Assembly (NCBI GenBank): GCA_905182995.1
Contig: CAJJDP010000139.1
Span: 42,519-106,518, forward strand
Length of the DNA: 64,000 bases
Source: Paramecium octaurelia
Taxonomy: Eukaryota; Ciliophora; Oligohymenophorea; Peniculida; Parameciidae
Reading direction: 5' to 3'
Shown here: piece after piece, positions 11,621 to 24,671 of the stretch
Layout of the letters: every line of letters begins with the position of its first letter
How positions within the stretch are numbered: the first letter of the stretch is position 1
Translations under genes and position numbers: made by a program
Notes under the pieces: generated by a model
What the model was told of the DNA's origin: nothing
What the model saw: only the letters and a program-made list of their open reading frames with translations
Database searches by the model: none

Positions 11621-13951
11621 ATTCAATATAATTAATATTGACTCATATAGAGGATGCCAAATGTAATATAAACTCACTTCAATAAATCTATCTGATACTT
11701 GATTCCTCGGCTAAGATTTAACTTAAATATTATTAATTTATCATAAATTCTATCTGAATTAAGAAACGAATATTGACCTGTAATTAAATTAATTGATCTC
11801 AGATAACTCATTAAAATACATCCTCCATGATATTCCTTTATAATTTACCTGTTTTAGAGTCACTTAGCAAAAATTAAACATCATAATTATTATCATGACT
11901 ATGATTCTTAAACTTTACACAGTTGTGTAGATTAAGAAATCTACTATGAAATACATAACAAAAACATTAAAATTCGACTAAAATTGAACCTCATCTCTTC
12001 AACAGGATGTTTAATTTTTTATAATAATTATTTGAGTATTAAAAATTTAGAATAATTAATTAGAATAATATTTTATTTCTAATTTATTCTAATTAAATAA
12101 TTTTATAAAAATTGTTTACAATCCTTAAAACTATTTAGATAAACTCTGTTCATAATCAATAACAACCCCCAACTATGTCTGTAGGGTATCGAGCATATTA
12201 TAAGCTATGAGCGAAATCTTTTTGAATTTTTTTGTTCAAACAAAGATTTGTGTATGACACATTCAAAATCATACTTTTTTTTTTTATAAAGGATGACATT
12301 TATATAGGATATTGAATTTAACTAATAGATTTATGAATTATTTATTATAATTATAATATTGAAATACATTTTGAATAAATCAATGAACTTTATTTTAAAC
12401 CTAAATATATATATATTTTATGAAAAGACTTAAAAGATGAAGTTAAAACTATGAATGAAAATATTATTTAATCCACAGTGTAGTGATTTAAAGTTGCAAA
12501 CAACACTTAGAAAATGTAAGCAAGAAATGAAAAAATAAGAAAGAGATTATCTCGTTCTATCAATTTTAATAAGATATATTCAAAAGGGAAAATGTTATAG
12601 ATGAACATATCCTTTACTTAATTCTAACAAATCCTAATGCCCCTTATCTATCATAATTATTACATTCAAAAAGGAAGAGTAAAAATTTGCTATTACTAAA
12701 ATGATAAACTAAAGTAATGAGAACAGATAGGAAAGTAATATTAAAAGAAGATGGATATCTATTAGATTAATAATTCAGAATCAGTCTAATTTCAGAAATA
12801 ATTATCGGATTAGTTAAAATACAGATGAAGTATTATTTAATAATCATAATTGTTATTATAATTTTGAAGATTCTTTTGAAGAAATAGTTAATTGTTCATC
12901 AGAGAATATGCTTCCAAAGTGGCTTTTTGTTCTCGTGCTGATAGATTATTGTGTTTCACAATATTTTGTTTATTGTTATTACAATTTTTAATTGGCTTTA
13001 AAATATGGTTGTGAGGGTATAGTAGTTTTTGTTGAGTTATAAGAGTTCCCTATTCTTGAAGTGAATGGTTAAGGAATATTAGTTGGTGAGTTTTAGTTTT
13101 ATTATGTTTAAGGAGTCTACACTTAATTTAGACTCTTTGTTGAATCTGGTATTCTGAGCATTTTATTATCAATTATCCTATTTTAGATTTCTTAAGTAAG
13201 CTTCTTATTTTCCTCGAACCAATATGGTTATTTTATTATGTTTTGCGAATCGAAATAAAATCTATTGTTATATAGTTATTTTAGTTAAGTTGAAGAATTT
13301 ATAGTTACCAAATAGATTTATTGAATTTAAAGTAATTATTGTGATGGTAAGGTTCGAAACGAATCAATTAATTGGCAAATCTAAAATTATCATTTAAAAT
13401 AGTACTTCTTGGGTAGAAAATTTGTACATCGTCATGCAATCATTCCAAAGAACACAACTAATTTCAACGAAAATACTTTAGGAATCTTTGTTTTCTATTT
13501 TTTTCAATGAATTTATGCATAAATCCAATACTTGTATGCATTAATTAAGCAAATTGTGCAGCTTAAATAAATATAGTGTTTTTTATTCAAACGTAATGCT
13601 TCCCATCTATTTTTGCTTATTCAATTCTAATTTCCTTTGTTGATAATCCCTATATTGTAATTATGTACCTCTAAAATTACTGTTTCTTTTCTGAATCCTA
13701 CATTATTAATTTTGTTGATCTCTTGTAGATCCTTGACTTTAGATTGATATTTAATCTTAGTCAAAGATAGGGTACTAACCTATCTTACAAGCATAAAACA
13801 GTTTTAAATTTTAGGCTAATTTCAACAAATACATCAGATAATTTTAAACAAATAAACTGAATTCTTAATTTTATTAGACATGAAGTGCTGATCCATCTTT
13901 TATCATCTACTCTGCAATAGAATCTCCTAATTGGAATTCATATAGAATCAA
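11621..13951. other. AT-rich region with only ambiguous open frames
   Basis: No gene model is supported. Between about 12.7 and 13.5 kb both strands stay open for 600-800 bases. The plus frame (from ATG 12699) is hydrophobic and broken by TGA near 13321; a minus frame reads more like Paramecium protein (around 12950: LSAREQKATLEAYSLM) but has no convincing start. Either may be an old pseudogene. The rest is intergenic, including T- and A-runs near 12.27 kb. Confidence 0.5.
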
Positions 13952-14185
13952 ATGAATGGTCAGTATAATCTTAATTGCAACGAAACCCTCTAAATGTTTA
14001 TTAGTAATCACTCTGAAAAACTATTGCAAGTATTCTTTCCCAGTCAATTGAATTCCTTTGCATTCAGGACCAAATCCTTCAAAGCACTCTATTAAATACA
14101 ATATATCTGGCATTAAGATGATAGGGTTATTCTACAATAAGGAGCAACTATTTAATTTTTACGAAAAGGGTGTGGGTTACTTTGA
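13952..14185 (+). CDS. Short uncharacterised ORF, possible gene remnant
   Basis: ATG 13952 to TGA 14183-14185 encodes 77 residues with ordinary composition, including HSEKLLQVFFPSQLNSF and YIWHQDDRVILQQGATIQF. In-frame sequence also extends upstream of the ATG to a TGA near 13.9 kb. Its look of an internal piece of a larger protein suggests a fragment or an exon whose partners I could not find. Confidence 0.4.
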
Positions 14186-14302
14186 AACAAATGAGGATAA
14201 TAAATTACTGAATTATTTCATCTATATTATATTTATTTAATTATTCAATGATGTTTAGAAAAATTAAAATTAATACCTTGAAATAAAAAAAAGTAAAAAA
14301 TA

Positions 14303-14698
14303 ATGAAAAATATTTATCAAGCATTAAGGGAACAAAGAAAGTAAACTTTTAATGCCAATAATTATATATAACCTTAATTTTTAAGAGAAATTATCAAATG
14401 CATTCCATCTGCACATCATCCTTTGGATCCAGAAATTCAATTCTCAGTTCTATTCCTTTCTTTAAGAGAAAAGTTCTAGTTATATATTTCCAATTATTTT
14501 CCATCATATGTGCATAACAGCCATAATTTATTTCATAGGTTAATTTTAGATATTTGTATCACCTCTTTTTCGTTATTATCAATATCGATTACTTTTATTT
14601 GCAAATAATCTGTAGATTGCTTAGTTTAAGAACAGAAATTAAAGGAAAACTCAAATAATCGAATAAGGACATTTATTATTTGTCCTTTTTAAATTTGA
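14303..14698 (+). CDS. Small uncharacterised protein
   Basis: A single exon from ATG 14303 to TGA 14696-14698 encodes 131 residues. The N-terminal part is well composed (MKNIYQALREQRKQTFNA, then FLREIIKCIPSAHHPLDPE). A hydrophobic stretch, ILDICITSFSLLSISITFIC, near residue 85-105 could be a membrane segment. Neighbours give no clue to function. I do not recognise a family. Confidence 0.55.
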
Positions 14699-15238
14699 TA
14701 ATATCAACTTTCTATTATATTTTATTTTATTAGCAGAATGCTAGAATATGATTAAGTTATCTTGTTTTATATGTTAATATACGATATCATTGTTCTATGT
14801 GTCAGATAAATTATATAAAAAGATAATAATTTTATGCGTATCAAATATTGATAATAATAATTGAGATATTTTTTCCCATTTTTTACAATTTTCATATTGC
14901 ATTTCTCTTAACTCATAAACTCATCATGGTTGATCTTACTGAAACATAATATATTTATGATTAGTAATTTTGCACAAAAATTAATATTGCACCTATTAAT
15001 TCAAAATTAGCTCATTAATGTATTGCAATAGGTGTTAATAATTTTAATTAAATTCAGTAATTTTCACGGAGTTGATGCAATTATAGAAAGCAAAACCCAT
15101 ATTCAATAAAAAAAATAATACAATAATGTTATGAGTACCTGTCTAATTACTAAAATAATGTTATCACTTAATTAACAATTTATATATAAATATAATTTAA
15201 ATGACTCGATATATAATCAAACTCTTTAATTGAGAACT
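14699..15238. other. Intergenic, AT-rich
   Basis: No supported gene. It lies between two convergent genes and contains only short frames. Confidence 0.6.
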
Positions 15239-16356
15239 TCAATACTCCATTTAAGAGAACTTTGAAAATTCTTCAAATATATCGGCTCTCATTCGCACAG
15301 GTACAGAGGAACCGTCAAATTATAAAAATTGATTGATAAAGTTATCATTCTCTTCTTCCTTTTGAGATGTGAAAGTTAATAAATTGTGACTGTTAGCATA
15401 GCTATGAATATTGCTATCATTTGACATAAAGTTAGCGAGGTGATGATCAACTTTGAGAAATTCATTATCTGAGGACTCAATGAACATTTTATGAAATAAT
15501 TGTAGTTGTTGGATATCCTGATGATTGCTTATAATACTAACATTCAGCTTATCAGATTAGAGCGATTGTAAAATGGAATTAATGCCTGATTAAGCTTATT
15601 CTTCATATTAGTGTATTGATTTATTTTATTAAATTTGTTCCATGATTTGTGGCTCAATATCTTCTCTTCCAGTTTCAAGAGTATTTTAGTTATTTAAAAT
15701 TTCGACTTAGTCATCGTCCTTGGTAAGCTATCTCTTTTGATTTGGCACAATGTAGTAAGGATTTTCTTGCTTGGCGTAATTTTTTCTAATATATCCATAA
15801 AATCTATTCTTTATCATGTTCTCCTAAAACATTGTTAATACTAAAATTTTACTGGTCTTCCTTTTAGTTTCTTAGCCATCTCAGACCATCTTGAGCCTAT
15901 CTTTTTGTATAAGTTCCATATTTTTAAATCTTCTTATTAACTCCATGCCTTAGTGCTTATATTTGGATCTAAATGATTAATATATCGTTCCCTAATTTGC
16001 CTTCCAGTTCTATTTGGGAGAAAACGAGCAATCACCTTCCAGTCAAACTTATATTCTTTAGTTAACCTCTTAACTTATTCATCTTCTTCAGATGTCCATT
16101 TTTAATTTTTTTCTTCCTAGAAATCATTAATAACTAATAATACTGTATTAGGCTTGACTCTTTTCCATCTTTACGCACATTAACTGGCATTTCGTCCATT
16201 CAAATACTCTGCTATAAGTTTCCAATCTGACCCATGTACAGAAACTGCTGATTTTAAGATGTTATCTTCTTCCTCAGTCCAATATTTTCTGATTTTAATT
16301 GAATTTTAGTATTTTTTACAATTATTTTAATCTTTACTTATCCTTTTCTTGATCAT
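15239..16356 (-). CDS. R1R2R3-type MYB DNA-binding protein
   Basis: One 29-nt intron (15824-15852) gives 362 residues. Three tandem MYB repeats fill the first half: one begins YWTEEEDNILKSAV and ends QCAQRWKRV; the second begins KWTSEEDEQVKRL and ends RQIRERYINHL; the third begins AWSQQEDLKIWNLY and, across the intron, ends ENMIKNRFYGYI. The spaced tryptophans and recognition-helix patterns match c-Myb/CDC5-type repeats. The C-terminal half is Q/N-rich and acidic, as in activation regions. It should act in the nucleus as a sequence-specific DNA-binding protein. Target genes cannot be inferred. Confidence 0.92.
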
Positions 16357-16968
16357 CTAAAAAATAAATTAATTATTTATTTATGTTGTTAAGTTATATT
16401 TAAACCCCAAAGAAGGTATATAAGTATAAATCAGAATAAAACGGTAAGTTATGTTATGCACAACTCACGATTAAAAGTTGCTTTCATTTTTTCAAATTTT
16501 AAACAGAATTTTTAACTATCCAAAAATATTATATATTCCAAAATTTATTTTACCACCCTATACTCAACTTTACTAGTATCAGTTATTTCTTACTACAATT
16601 AACCATGTATATGTCACCCTTACCGTATTTTTTAAATTAAACAACAATCTAAAGACATTTTCCAAACTTAATACAAATCACGAAATAACAACCTAATGGA
16701 TATTATAATAAAACTGCCAACCAAAGCTCCCCTATAATTTTGCCACCCTGAACTTCTCGTTCCAACAGGTCTTTCTACCAAATTCACTACCCTCCCATCT
16801 TGAACAATCCTATACCCAAGTAATTTTTCAAAAAGTTAGGATTTAGACTGATATTTGTAATATATTCTTGTATATTTAAAATATATATTTTAATATATTG
16901 AAGTTTTATAAATTAATATTGTTTTAACCATTCGTTCTAATTTATGTTGACTCTTTGCATTACACAGA
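16357..16968. other. Intergenic between divergent genes, AT-rich
   Basis: Upstream of both the MYB gene and the next plus-strand ORF. No coding frame is supported; promoters are expected here but no motif is diagnostic. Confidence 0.6.
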
Positions 16969-17409
16969 ATGGCTAATAAAACATATGATAAGAATGAATA
17001 TATGATTTGCTTTAGATTTCAATCACTTAAAAAAAACTATTGCATTCAAAATTTTATTGATCCCTAGAATGTTGTTTTTCTATCCATTCTTAGGTATTAT
17101 TTCCTGAATAGGCCAATTATAAAAGGCATAATTGTGATAACATCAATTTCTTATTCAGTAATTTCTGTAATTGTGTTTAAAAATTAATGTAAGTTTATGA
17201 AATTTATTTTCCTACCATTATCACTTTGCATGTACAATACAATAATCTAGTAAAGTAATTCAACATTGATGTTTTTTGATCTAATTTTATACATAGCTAA
17301 TTGTTTAGGCGAAAATTCTTGCCTACACATTTCCTTAAGACTGTTAGATTTTAGTAATATGAAAATCCTTTTTAATTTTTTCTTTAAATCCATTCAGCTT
17401 GGAGGTTGA
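16969..17409 (+). CDS. Putative small membrane protein
   Basis: ATG 16969 to TGA 17407-17409 encodes 146 residues without introns. After a polar start (MANKTYDKNEYMICFRFQ) there are hydrophobic segments near residues 50-70 (GIIVITSISYSVISVIVF) and 78-120 (FIFLPLSLCMY, LMFFDLILYIANCL). Codon use is plausible but the AT-rich setting also allows chance frames, and there is no family match. Confidence 0.45.
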
Positions 17410-18484
17410 AGCCATTCTGAGATGTTAAGTATTAGCTAAAATAACAAAGGAATTTTTCTAAAAAGGGTATTCATAATGACATGGTCATTGATTTCAATAG
17501 TAGAAAAAAAAAAAAATTCACTCATATTAATCTAAAAAAATTACTGTGGATCCTTTGTTAGCTTAATATGTCATAGAGAGATTTAAGTAGCAATATTTTG
17601 GAATTTTTAGATGTGTTTCAGCTTATCAAGAGATAAACGCTTTTTTTTTACATTTAAATATCAATTAATATATGTTATAACACTTCAAAAATTTGATTAA
17701 TGGTTCTAATGACATTCCAATTTGAAGTTCTCTTATTGTTAAAGATCAAACTAATAAAAGTCATTTTGATAATTTTATTTACCCAAAAATTCAACTCTGA
17801 TTGAAATTTCAATACAGGTCATCTAATTCGTTGATTCTATCATCTATTATAGTGCTTATCCTATGTTTAACGTAATTTTTAATTATGTTTTACATTTAAA
17901 AATAAGCTTATATTATTATTTAGCACATAAAAAATCAATAAATTAATTTGTTCAACATAAACATGTCTATGAAGATCAAGAGTAAAAGGTTGTGATAAAC
18001 TAGGTGTGTAGATAATACAATTATTGCTAGTTTGTTTTGAAACAAATTATTAATACATGGAATTAGTATGGAGGTTATATAATAAATAATAAATAATATT
18101 TTTAAATTTACAAAATTAGTCTTAGATACTTGATGGGAGTTGATTTGTGTTCTCAAATACCAACTGAGTGTTTTGCTATTATCATTATACAATCAGGTGC
18201 AATAATAATTTTGATGCTGCTAATATTATTGATGTATCGATATTAAATAGTCCACAAATTACATCCAATTATGATAGTTGATGTTGAGCCAATCAAATTA
18301 AATAAACTGTAAAATATAGCAAATTGTGATATGTCATACGATTCAACTATGCACCAACAATGAAAAAGTCAATATACTTTGATTTAAATAATTAATTAAT
18401 TTTGAATACATTGTAATTTATGAAGAGATTGATGCCAAAGGTTATATAACAATAATAATAATTATCTAATAATTTTACACAAGA
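17410..18484. other. AT-rich, no supported gene
   Basis: Only short or start-less frames on either strand, including a minus frame of 85 codons that begins with TTG. Two long homopolymer runs (A near 17.5 kb, T near 17.64 kb) fit intergenic DNA. Confidence 0.55.
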
Positions 18485-21400
18485 TCAAACGAGATTTTCT
18501 TTAGCAATCAGTTATCTGAGCTGTCTTTCAAATAGATCATCAATAAATAATGCAGCCTATGGTAACAAGATTGTTATTTTCTTAATGTTTTAATATTCTA
18601 TCAAATACTGGTTTCTAACAAATATAAGAACAAACAATATCTTAAGGCAGGTAAACACGAGATAAAAAATGGAAACAATCTATGATATTACATAAGAATT
18701 ACTTAAATAGTCATATTTAATTAATCTGCTTCTTCTGAAAGTCCTGTTTTAATGGTTTCCAAAACACTCATGATTATCACACTCAAATAAATTCCAATTT
18801 CTATCTCATTAAATGGTGCATTCGTTCTTTAGGTAAATAACTAAGAATTATTCATTTCTGTCAGTAATATATTTCTCACTTTGTTTATTGTTATGGATAG
18901 ACCTCGATCCATAACATTATCATAGATTTATTTGCATAAAAATTATTATGACAAATCAAAGGTTTTCGAAATACTTTCTACCTCGCATAGCGTGTGATTG
19001 TTCAAGTCCAACAAGTTTTAGTCATTGTAGTTACTATCAGCAAAAGTGTATGTTTATAGGAAATTGCTCAAACTATCCAAACTACTTTATATGATTTGTA
19101 AATATTAGTCAGTTAGATTTTAAGATATATATTCATATCCTTTAAAGTTATTACTTTTAAAATACAATATTTCTCTCAAACTGTAAGCTTTGGGAATAGA
19201 CAATCCAAGTTCTCCAATTTAGTTATATTGCAAACTCTTCTCTTGATAGTAATCCATAAATTTAATTCCTTAAAAGTTCATAATGAACGAATAAATAAAG
19301 AAAACGCAAAATAGAGTTGAGTACAATATAAAACTGCCCAGTCTACTTAATAATAGCTTTTATTTGGAATCCAATTTGATAAATCCTGTTCTCTTGATCT
19401 TGTCTTGTATTATGTGTTTCTTTGATAATTCACTTCTAAAGAATCTTTCCTTCAAAAATATATTAAATTTATATCTAAACATTAAATTGGAATCTTTATT
19501 AAGTAAGCCCAATAGCTCCTTGCATCTTTCCAAGTCTCTTAACACCCAAACTACATCTACCTTCTGAAACAACTTCAGCACTTTGGAGTATTTGCGAATG
19601 TGTTTAATGTACAATAGCCATGCTGACAGTTGAAATAAGAGAATTAAATAAGTGCATCTAAGACAAAGCAAAATCCACTTTTCTTGCAATAACAAATTGT
19701 TATCACTAATATATGATACTATTTCGGTGTTTAAGTTTAGAATTTCTTTATTGACATCATCCAAATTTATTATATATGATATTAACTATTATATCATTTA
19801 TTCTAGACCATTCTCCTATGTAAAAATGGATTAAAAATTATATTAGTATTGGATGATTTAAAAGATTGCTTCTCTTAATGAAATTTGTTCACTTGTAAAC
19901 TCATTACCTTGAATGTATTTAAAGTCCATTAAAGTAGTTGATAGGTCTTACTGAAGCAAATTGCCTTTAGTTTAAAGGGAGTAACTTTGTTTAATGTTTG
20001 CGAAGGATTGGTTTATATTAAATTGATGATATTGTATTAAAGATTCTATGCTTTATTGCTAATTATGCTCAAATGATCCATTCATGTAATTGTATGTAGA
20101 AGCAAATGAGGATAGAAATAAATAGCAAGGGTTCATAAACGAAGTGTAGAACTCTAACATTTGCATTTAACTCAAGGCACTATAGATATCTGTACTCGAA
20201 TTATTTATTAAAATGATGGCAAAGATAATTGATATCAATGACACAATTAAAAGTGAGAAAATCATTAAATCGAACATAATAGAGAATTTAACAGATGACA
20301 CAATCTATTGCAGCAAATCATATTTTTTAAACAGTTAAAAGTTTTATGAAAACGTTCCTAAAGTGCTTGATGCTGCATTATCCAAGTTAATTTTCTTTGC
20401 TTGCAAAGATGTCTAATTTTCTTCATTTAATTATTATCTTAGATTTTCTCTGATTTCAGCATTTAATTAGTTTTATTCATTGTTATATTTTGCAAAGCCT
20501 TTTTCAACATGCGATTGATTGGATTAAGATTATTCCTTTTCTTTTTCCTCATTTTAATTTTAAAAGAATCTTTGCTAACAACTTAGATTCATTTAATGTG
20601 TAGCAAAACTATTCGTTTTATCAATCAATTACCTATGACTTCTACCTGGACTAATTAAATCATACTATTATATCGATTCCGAAATTAGTTGTCGTTATTG
20701 AAGTGATACGATTCTATTAGTATCTATTTAATCAATATTCTCATTTATCTCCTCTTAAATATAACAATCATTTTAGATTTCTATTTCTTTTTTTAATTTT
20801 GGAAATAAATCATTATTGTATTAATTAGGCTATTTTATATGTATTTCTTCAATAAAATCGTAATGTTCTTATTCAAAGTTATCAAAATCATTGGATTCCT
20901 ATTGTATCGACTTTTTTGATTCCACGACATTTTTGATTTCAATAATCGAATGAGTTAGTTTTATAGTAACAACTATGTTTGCATAATAGAATCTGATTTA
21001 ATCATTATTTTTCTTAATTTAAACACTCTCATTTTATATAGATTTTTAAGCAGTTTGGACTTTATCATTGTATACAATTTATACGTTGGAGAATGGTTGA
21101 CTTTTATCAATTTTATTGTGATCAATTAAATTGAAGAATTCTGGTATTACTTATTGAATATCCATTAAATATAACAAATCCGGCAATTTTTATTACTCAA
21201 TCTCCTAAAGTTTTAATTGTTTACACAATTCCCTGGTTACACCTAATATTAGATGTTTATTATTTAAGATAAGATACGAGTTGACTCCATTGTTCTCAGA
21301 GAAAAACACTTAAAAAGTCAATTCTTATAATTTTGTTAGATCAAAATCAAAGAAAAAATCTACTGGACATAAAAAGGAATCTCTTTATAAAATTAAATTC

Positions 21401-23217
21401 ACATTTTATTCTCTGAAGAATTTCGATCTCCCTGAGATTAAGAAATCTTCAATCAAGTGTTTATGTATGGATTAAAATCCTCTTGGTAATAATGATAAGA
21501 TAGATTTGACTTCCTTCAGTTCTTATTAATCATAATCGATTATCTTATGCATTTGATGTGATCTTTCCACTATCTACAACCCTGTCCCTTAATGATCCAT
21601 AATTAAGATCATGTAATGTAATTACGTAGTTAGTAAATCAACCTAGTAATTTCTTTAAATCTTTATTAATGCATTATCTGATATTGCATTATAGTTAATA
21701 ATCCTGTAAGCTTACATAAAATTATTTAAGATTTCAGCACAGTAAAATGAATATATAGATTGCATTTTCTTACTTGGGAATTCTTAAAATAAATGCTGTA
21801 GTTCATTTTCCATAAAGTTTATTCTTCTGATCAGATCTAAGCATTGATTTAAGAATCTTTCTGGATTCAACCTTTTAGTTGAAGACATTATCATAAAAAT
21901 ATCTTTCTTTCTGTTGATAATATTAGTGATATTTTGTTTCAATTATTGATGTTGTTCCTCGACTTTCATGAACAATTGCACACTTTGACTTAATTGAGTC
22001 TTTTAGATTACATTTCCAAAACTAAAACTCGCAATTAAATTTTATTTAGCTATCTCTAATATAATGCTTATTTTTATTTGGTTAATGTAGCTGATATGAT
22101 TTAAGGAGATCTTTTCAAGTCTATGGATCATATCCGAGTTGCTCTTCTTCTTATAGACATTCTAATTCTCTTCAACCGTCAATGAATAAGTAGTTTGTTC
22201 ACTGAAGATATTTTACTGGTCACTCATTGAATGAACGCTTTATTTGAGCAATAATATGTTAGTTTGTTGATACGCTTTGACTGATTAGTTAATTGCGATT
22301 AGACTCTGGATGTAAAATAAGCAGAAGAATCCCTTAAGTCCTTAATCAGTTAATTTATTGATGGATTTGCCAAAATCTAAGATTAATTGCCTCAAGTATA
22401 GTTGTTTTAATTTAATTTCATTTTCAGATCCTTACTTTTTACATGCACATAATTTATCTAGGCAATTATTCTTATGATGAAATAAAAATAAGGAGAGAGT
22501 GAATTATTACACTCGATTCAATTGATTCTTGGATGAAAATACGGTGATTAGATATTATTGTGTTTGAGTTGATTGATTTTCTGGGAGTCTTACAAGGAGA
22601 TGGAAATCTTTCTTTTTTGTTATTGATTAACTCAATGCTATGGTTAGACTGGGAATTATGATAATTATGATTATTAAATTTTGCTTTTCTTCTATAAAAT
22701 TATTCCCAATTAAAATGGTGGAAATTGATATAAATGCTACATTCAAATTGATTAAGTAATCTTGTATGTAGCTAACGTATTGATATTTTTTTAATAATTA
22801 ATTTAATTTAAATACTGATTAAAATAGAAATAAAACAACAATTAGATAATTCTTAACCTTTGTTTCTAAGGTCAAGCAGTCGATTATCACCATAAAGTAT
22901 ATTAGAAACGTGTAAAAGTAATCCAGTCCTTGAAATATGAGCACTTTAAAATTGAACAAATGTAAGGTAATAGCCTCTTTCACGAACATTAAGTATAATA
23001 ATTGAATCCACAATATGAGGACCAGGGTCAACATTGAAAACAGCGTGTTAATAAACTCTATAGCTCCGAAGAAGTCCTTACTAATGTTTATTTGAATTGA
23101 ATAACACACCAATTGAATGCAGGGTATGCATAGTAGTTTGTCAAAAATTGATAAAAACACTAAACTAAAACTATGAAAAATAAGTTTAATATTATTGCTT
23201 TTCATAACGTATTCCAT
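18485..23217 (-). CDS. Very large multi-pass membrane protein, possible PAS-type sensor
   Basis: A nearly uninterrupted frame with one 23-nt intron (18680-18702) encodes 1569 residues. N-terminal hydrophobic helices (residues 10-190, e.g. DCLTLETKVKNYLIVVLFLF) are followed by a long cytoplasmic part with LLPRGFQSIHKHLIEDFLI and ILNNKHLILGVTRELCKQL. In the C-terminal third, membrane helices (FDLMIFSLLIVSLISIIFAI; WILLCLRCTYLILLF; LLSRLGSFILYSTLFCVFF; IVSIFYLVFTCLKILFVLIF) flank extracellular loops. This layout resembles the large ciliate family of PAS-like transmembrane proteins. That link is from memory of the architecture and no ligand is known. The start is the first ATG; an upstream TTG extension is in frame. 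Confidence 0.75.
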
Positions 23218-23765
23218 TATGCTTTTTGATGACTGGTTTGAAAATAAAAAAAAAGTGATCAATTAGTGGAATATATATAAGGAGATCAAACCTAATGGAA
23301 TTATGTACGAATAGTAAAAAAAGTTATCTTCAAAAATTAACTTATAAGGCCTTGAAATCATCGAAAGAAAATTCAAACCGTAATCAATATTCATTAATGG
23401 TAATTGAAGTAATTCTTGGTTTAAATTTAAAACAACAACTCCAAATATCTAAAATTCTGAAATCAAATGAATCAAATACAACCACAATTTGCTAAACTTA
23501 ATAAAATGTATTTCAAGTAAAATGTGGTAACTTGCAACATAATAGTTAAAGTTTTTCAATTATTTAAACTGCTTCATGTCCTAAAATATGGCTTAGCTAG
23601 TTATTTTATAATCTAATTTAATTTTATATAAATTTCAATCCACAAATGAGCACCAAAACCAAGAATTCATAATTTCTAATTTCTGAATTATCTTCTATTT
23701 CTCTTTTTAATTCCGACTCAGATTAATTTGAATTTCTTGTATGAAATAATAATTTAGATGAAAAA
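23218..23765. other. Intergenic, short frames only
   Basis: Small plus-strand frames begin at 23295 and 23646 but are under 90 codons and have no recognisable features. The region also contains the promoter side of the large minus-strand gene. Confidence 0.5.
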
Positions 23766-24005
23766 ATGAGGTTTATATTAGTTTTAGTAATATTTTAATC
23801 ATCAATCAATGATTATAATTTAAATTCATGCACTCAAGCATATCTTGCATAGTAGTTCACTTTTATCAAGAACAATAAAGTAATGAAATCCACTTTACAA
23901 CATAAATATCGAAAAAGCAAAGAAATTTCAATTGCAATTCATGATTTTGAAAATGGATAAAAGAGATCAGAAAGTAGAGGATTGTCTTTCTTATTTGGAG
24001 AATGA
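23766..24005 (+). CDS. Possible small secreted protein
   Basis: ATG 23766 to TGA 24003-24005 encodes 79 residues. The start MRFILVLVIFQSSINDYNL looks like a short signal peptide. The rest is basic (NKVMKSTLQHKYRKSKEI). It is short and unsupported by a family, so it may be a remnant or chance frame. Confidence 0.3.
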
Positions 24006-24671
24006 GAATTCTATAAGCCAGTCATATGACTATGCATTGAAAAAATTAAAATTTAAACTTATGATATTGTTAATCAAAAAAGATAAATGAAAAACGACAT
24101 CGAATTGAGGTCGCAAATAAATGTATGAAGGTGATTGATCATCAATAATAGAAAGGTATGGAAAATGGATTTATCATATGAAGACAAATAAATCAATTCT
24201 GCTATTTATTATTTTTAAAAAGGATAATTTAGAGGGGCTATAGAAAGAAAATTTTTTGGTTGATGTAGATAGCCCTTCGACTACAACCCTGGGAATAGAG
24301 CTCTAATAAATGCGCAACTAAAATGATATTTTACAATAACTTTCAAGCTTAAATCAAATACACTTAAAGGTTCATTGGATCTAAACTTAGGAATCTAAAA
24401 TCATTAAGTATGTGGTCATTTTCTTATAATATATCTGGATACCAATAATTTGAGATGTTTATGTGTGCAGATTACGTTATCAAATATGTTGAGAATACGT
24501 TTCACACATGTTGCATTGATTATTAATAGAGAGTGAAACTCGAAAATGGATAGTAAATCCACTGTTCGGGGTGTCATAATCAATAGTAAATATCCATATT
24601 GCATATAGTGTTAATGAGTATTATTCTTCAAAAATAAATTTAAATTAATTTTATTATATAAATAATTCATT
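24006..24671. other. AT-rich, no supported gene
   Basis: A 62-codon minus frame with an ATG at 24604 and short plus frames occur, but none has supporting features. It contains the upstream region of the next gene. Confidence 0.5.

Noticed and set aside
17935..18192. 85-codon hydrophobic minus-strand frame
   Set aside because: It starts with TTG, not ATG, and has no upstream coding extension or splice that improves it.
24416..24604. 62-codon minus-strand ORF with an ATG
   Set aside because: Short, hydrophobic, no family features and no supporting intron; a chance frame cannot be excluded.
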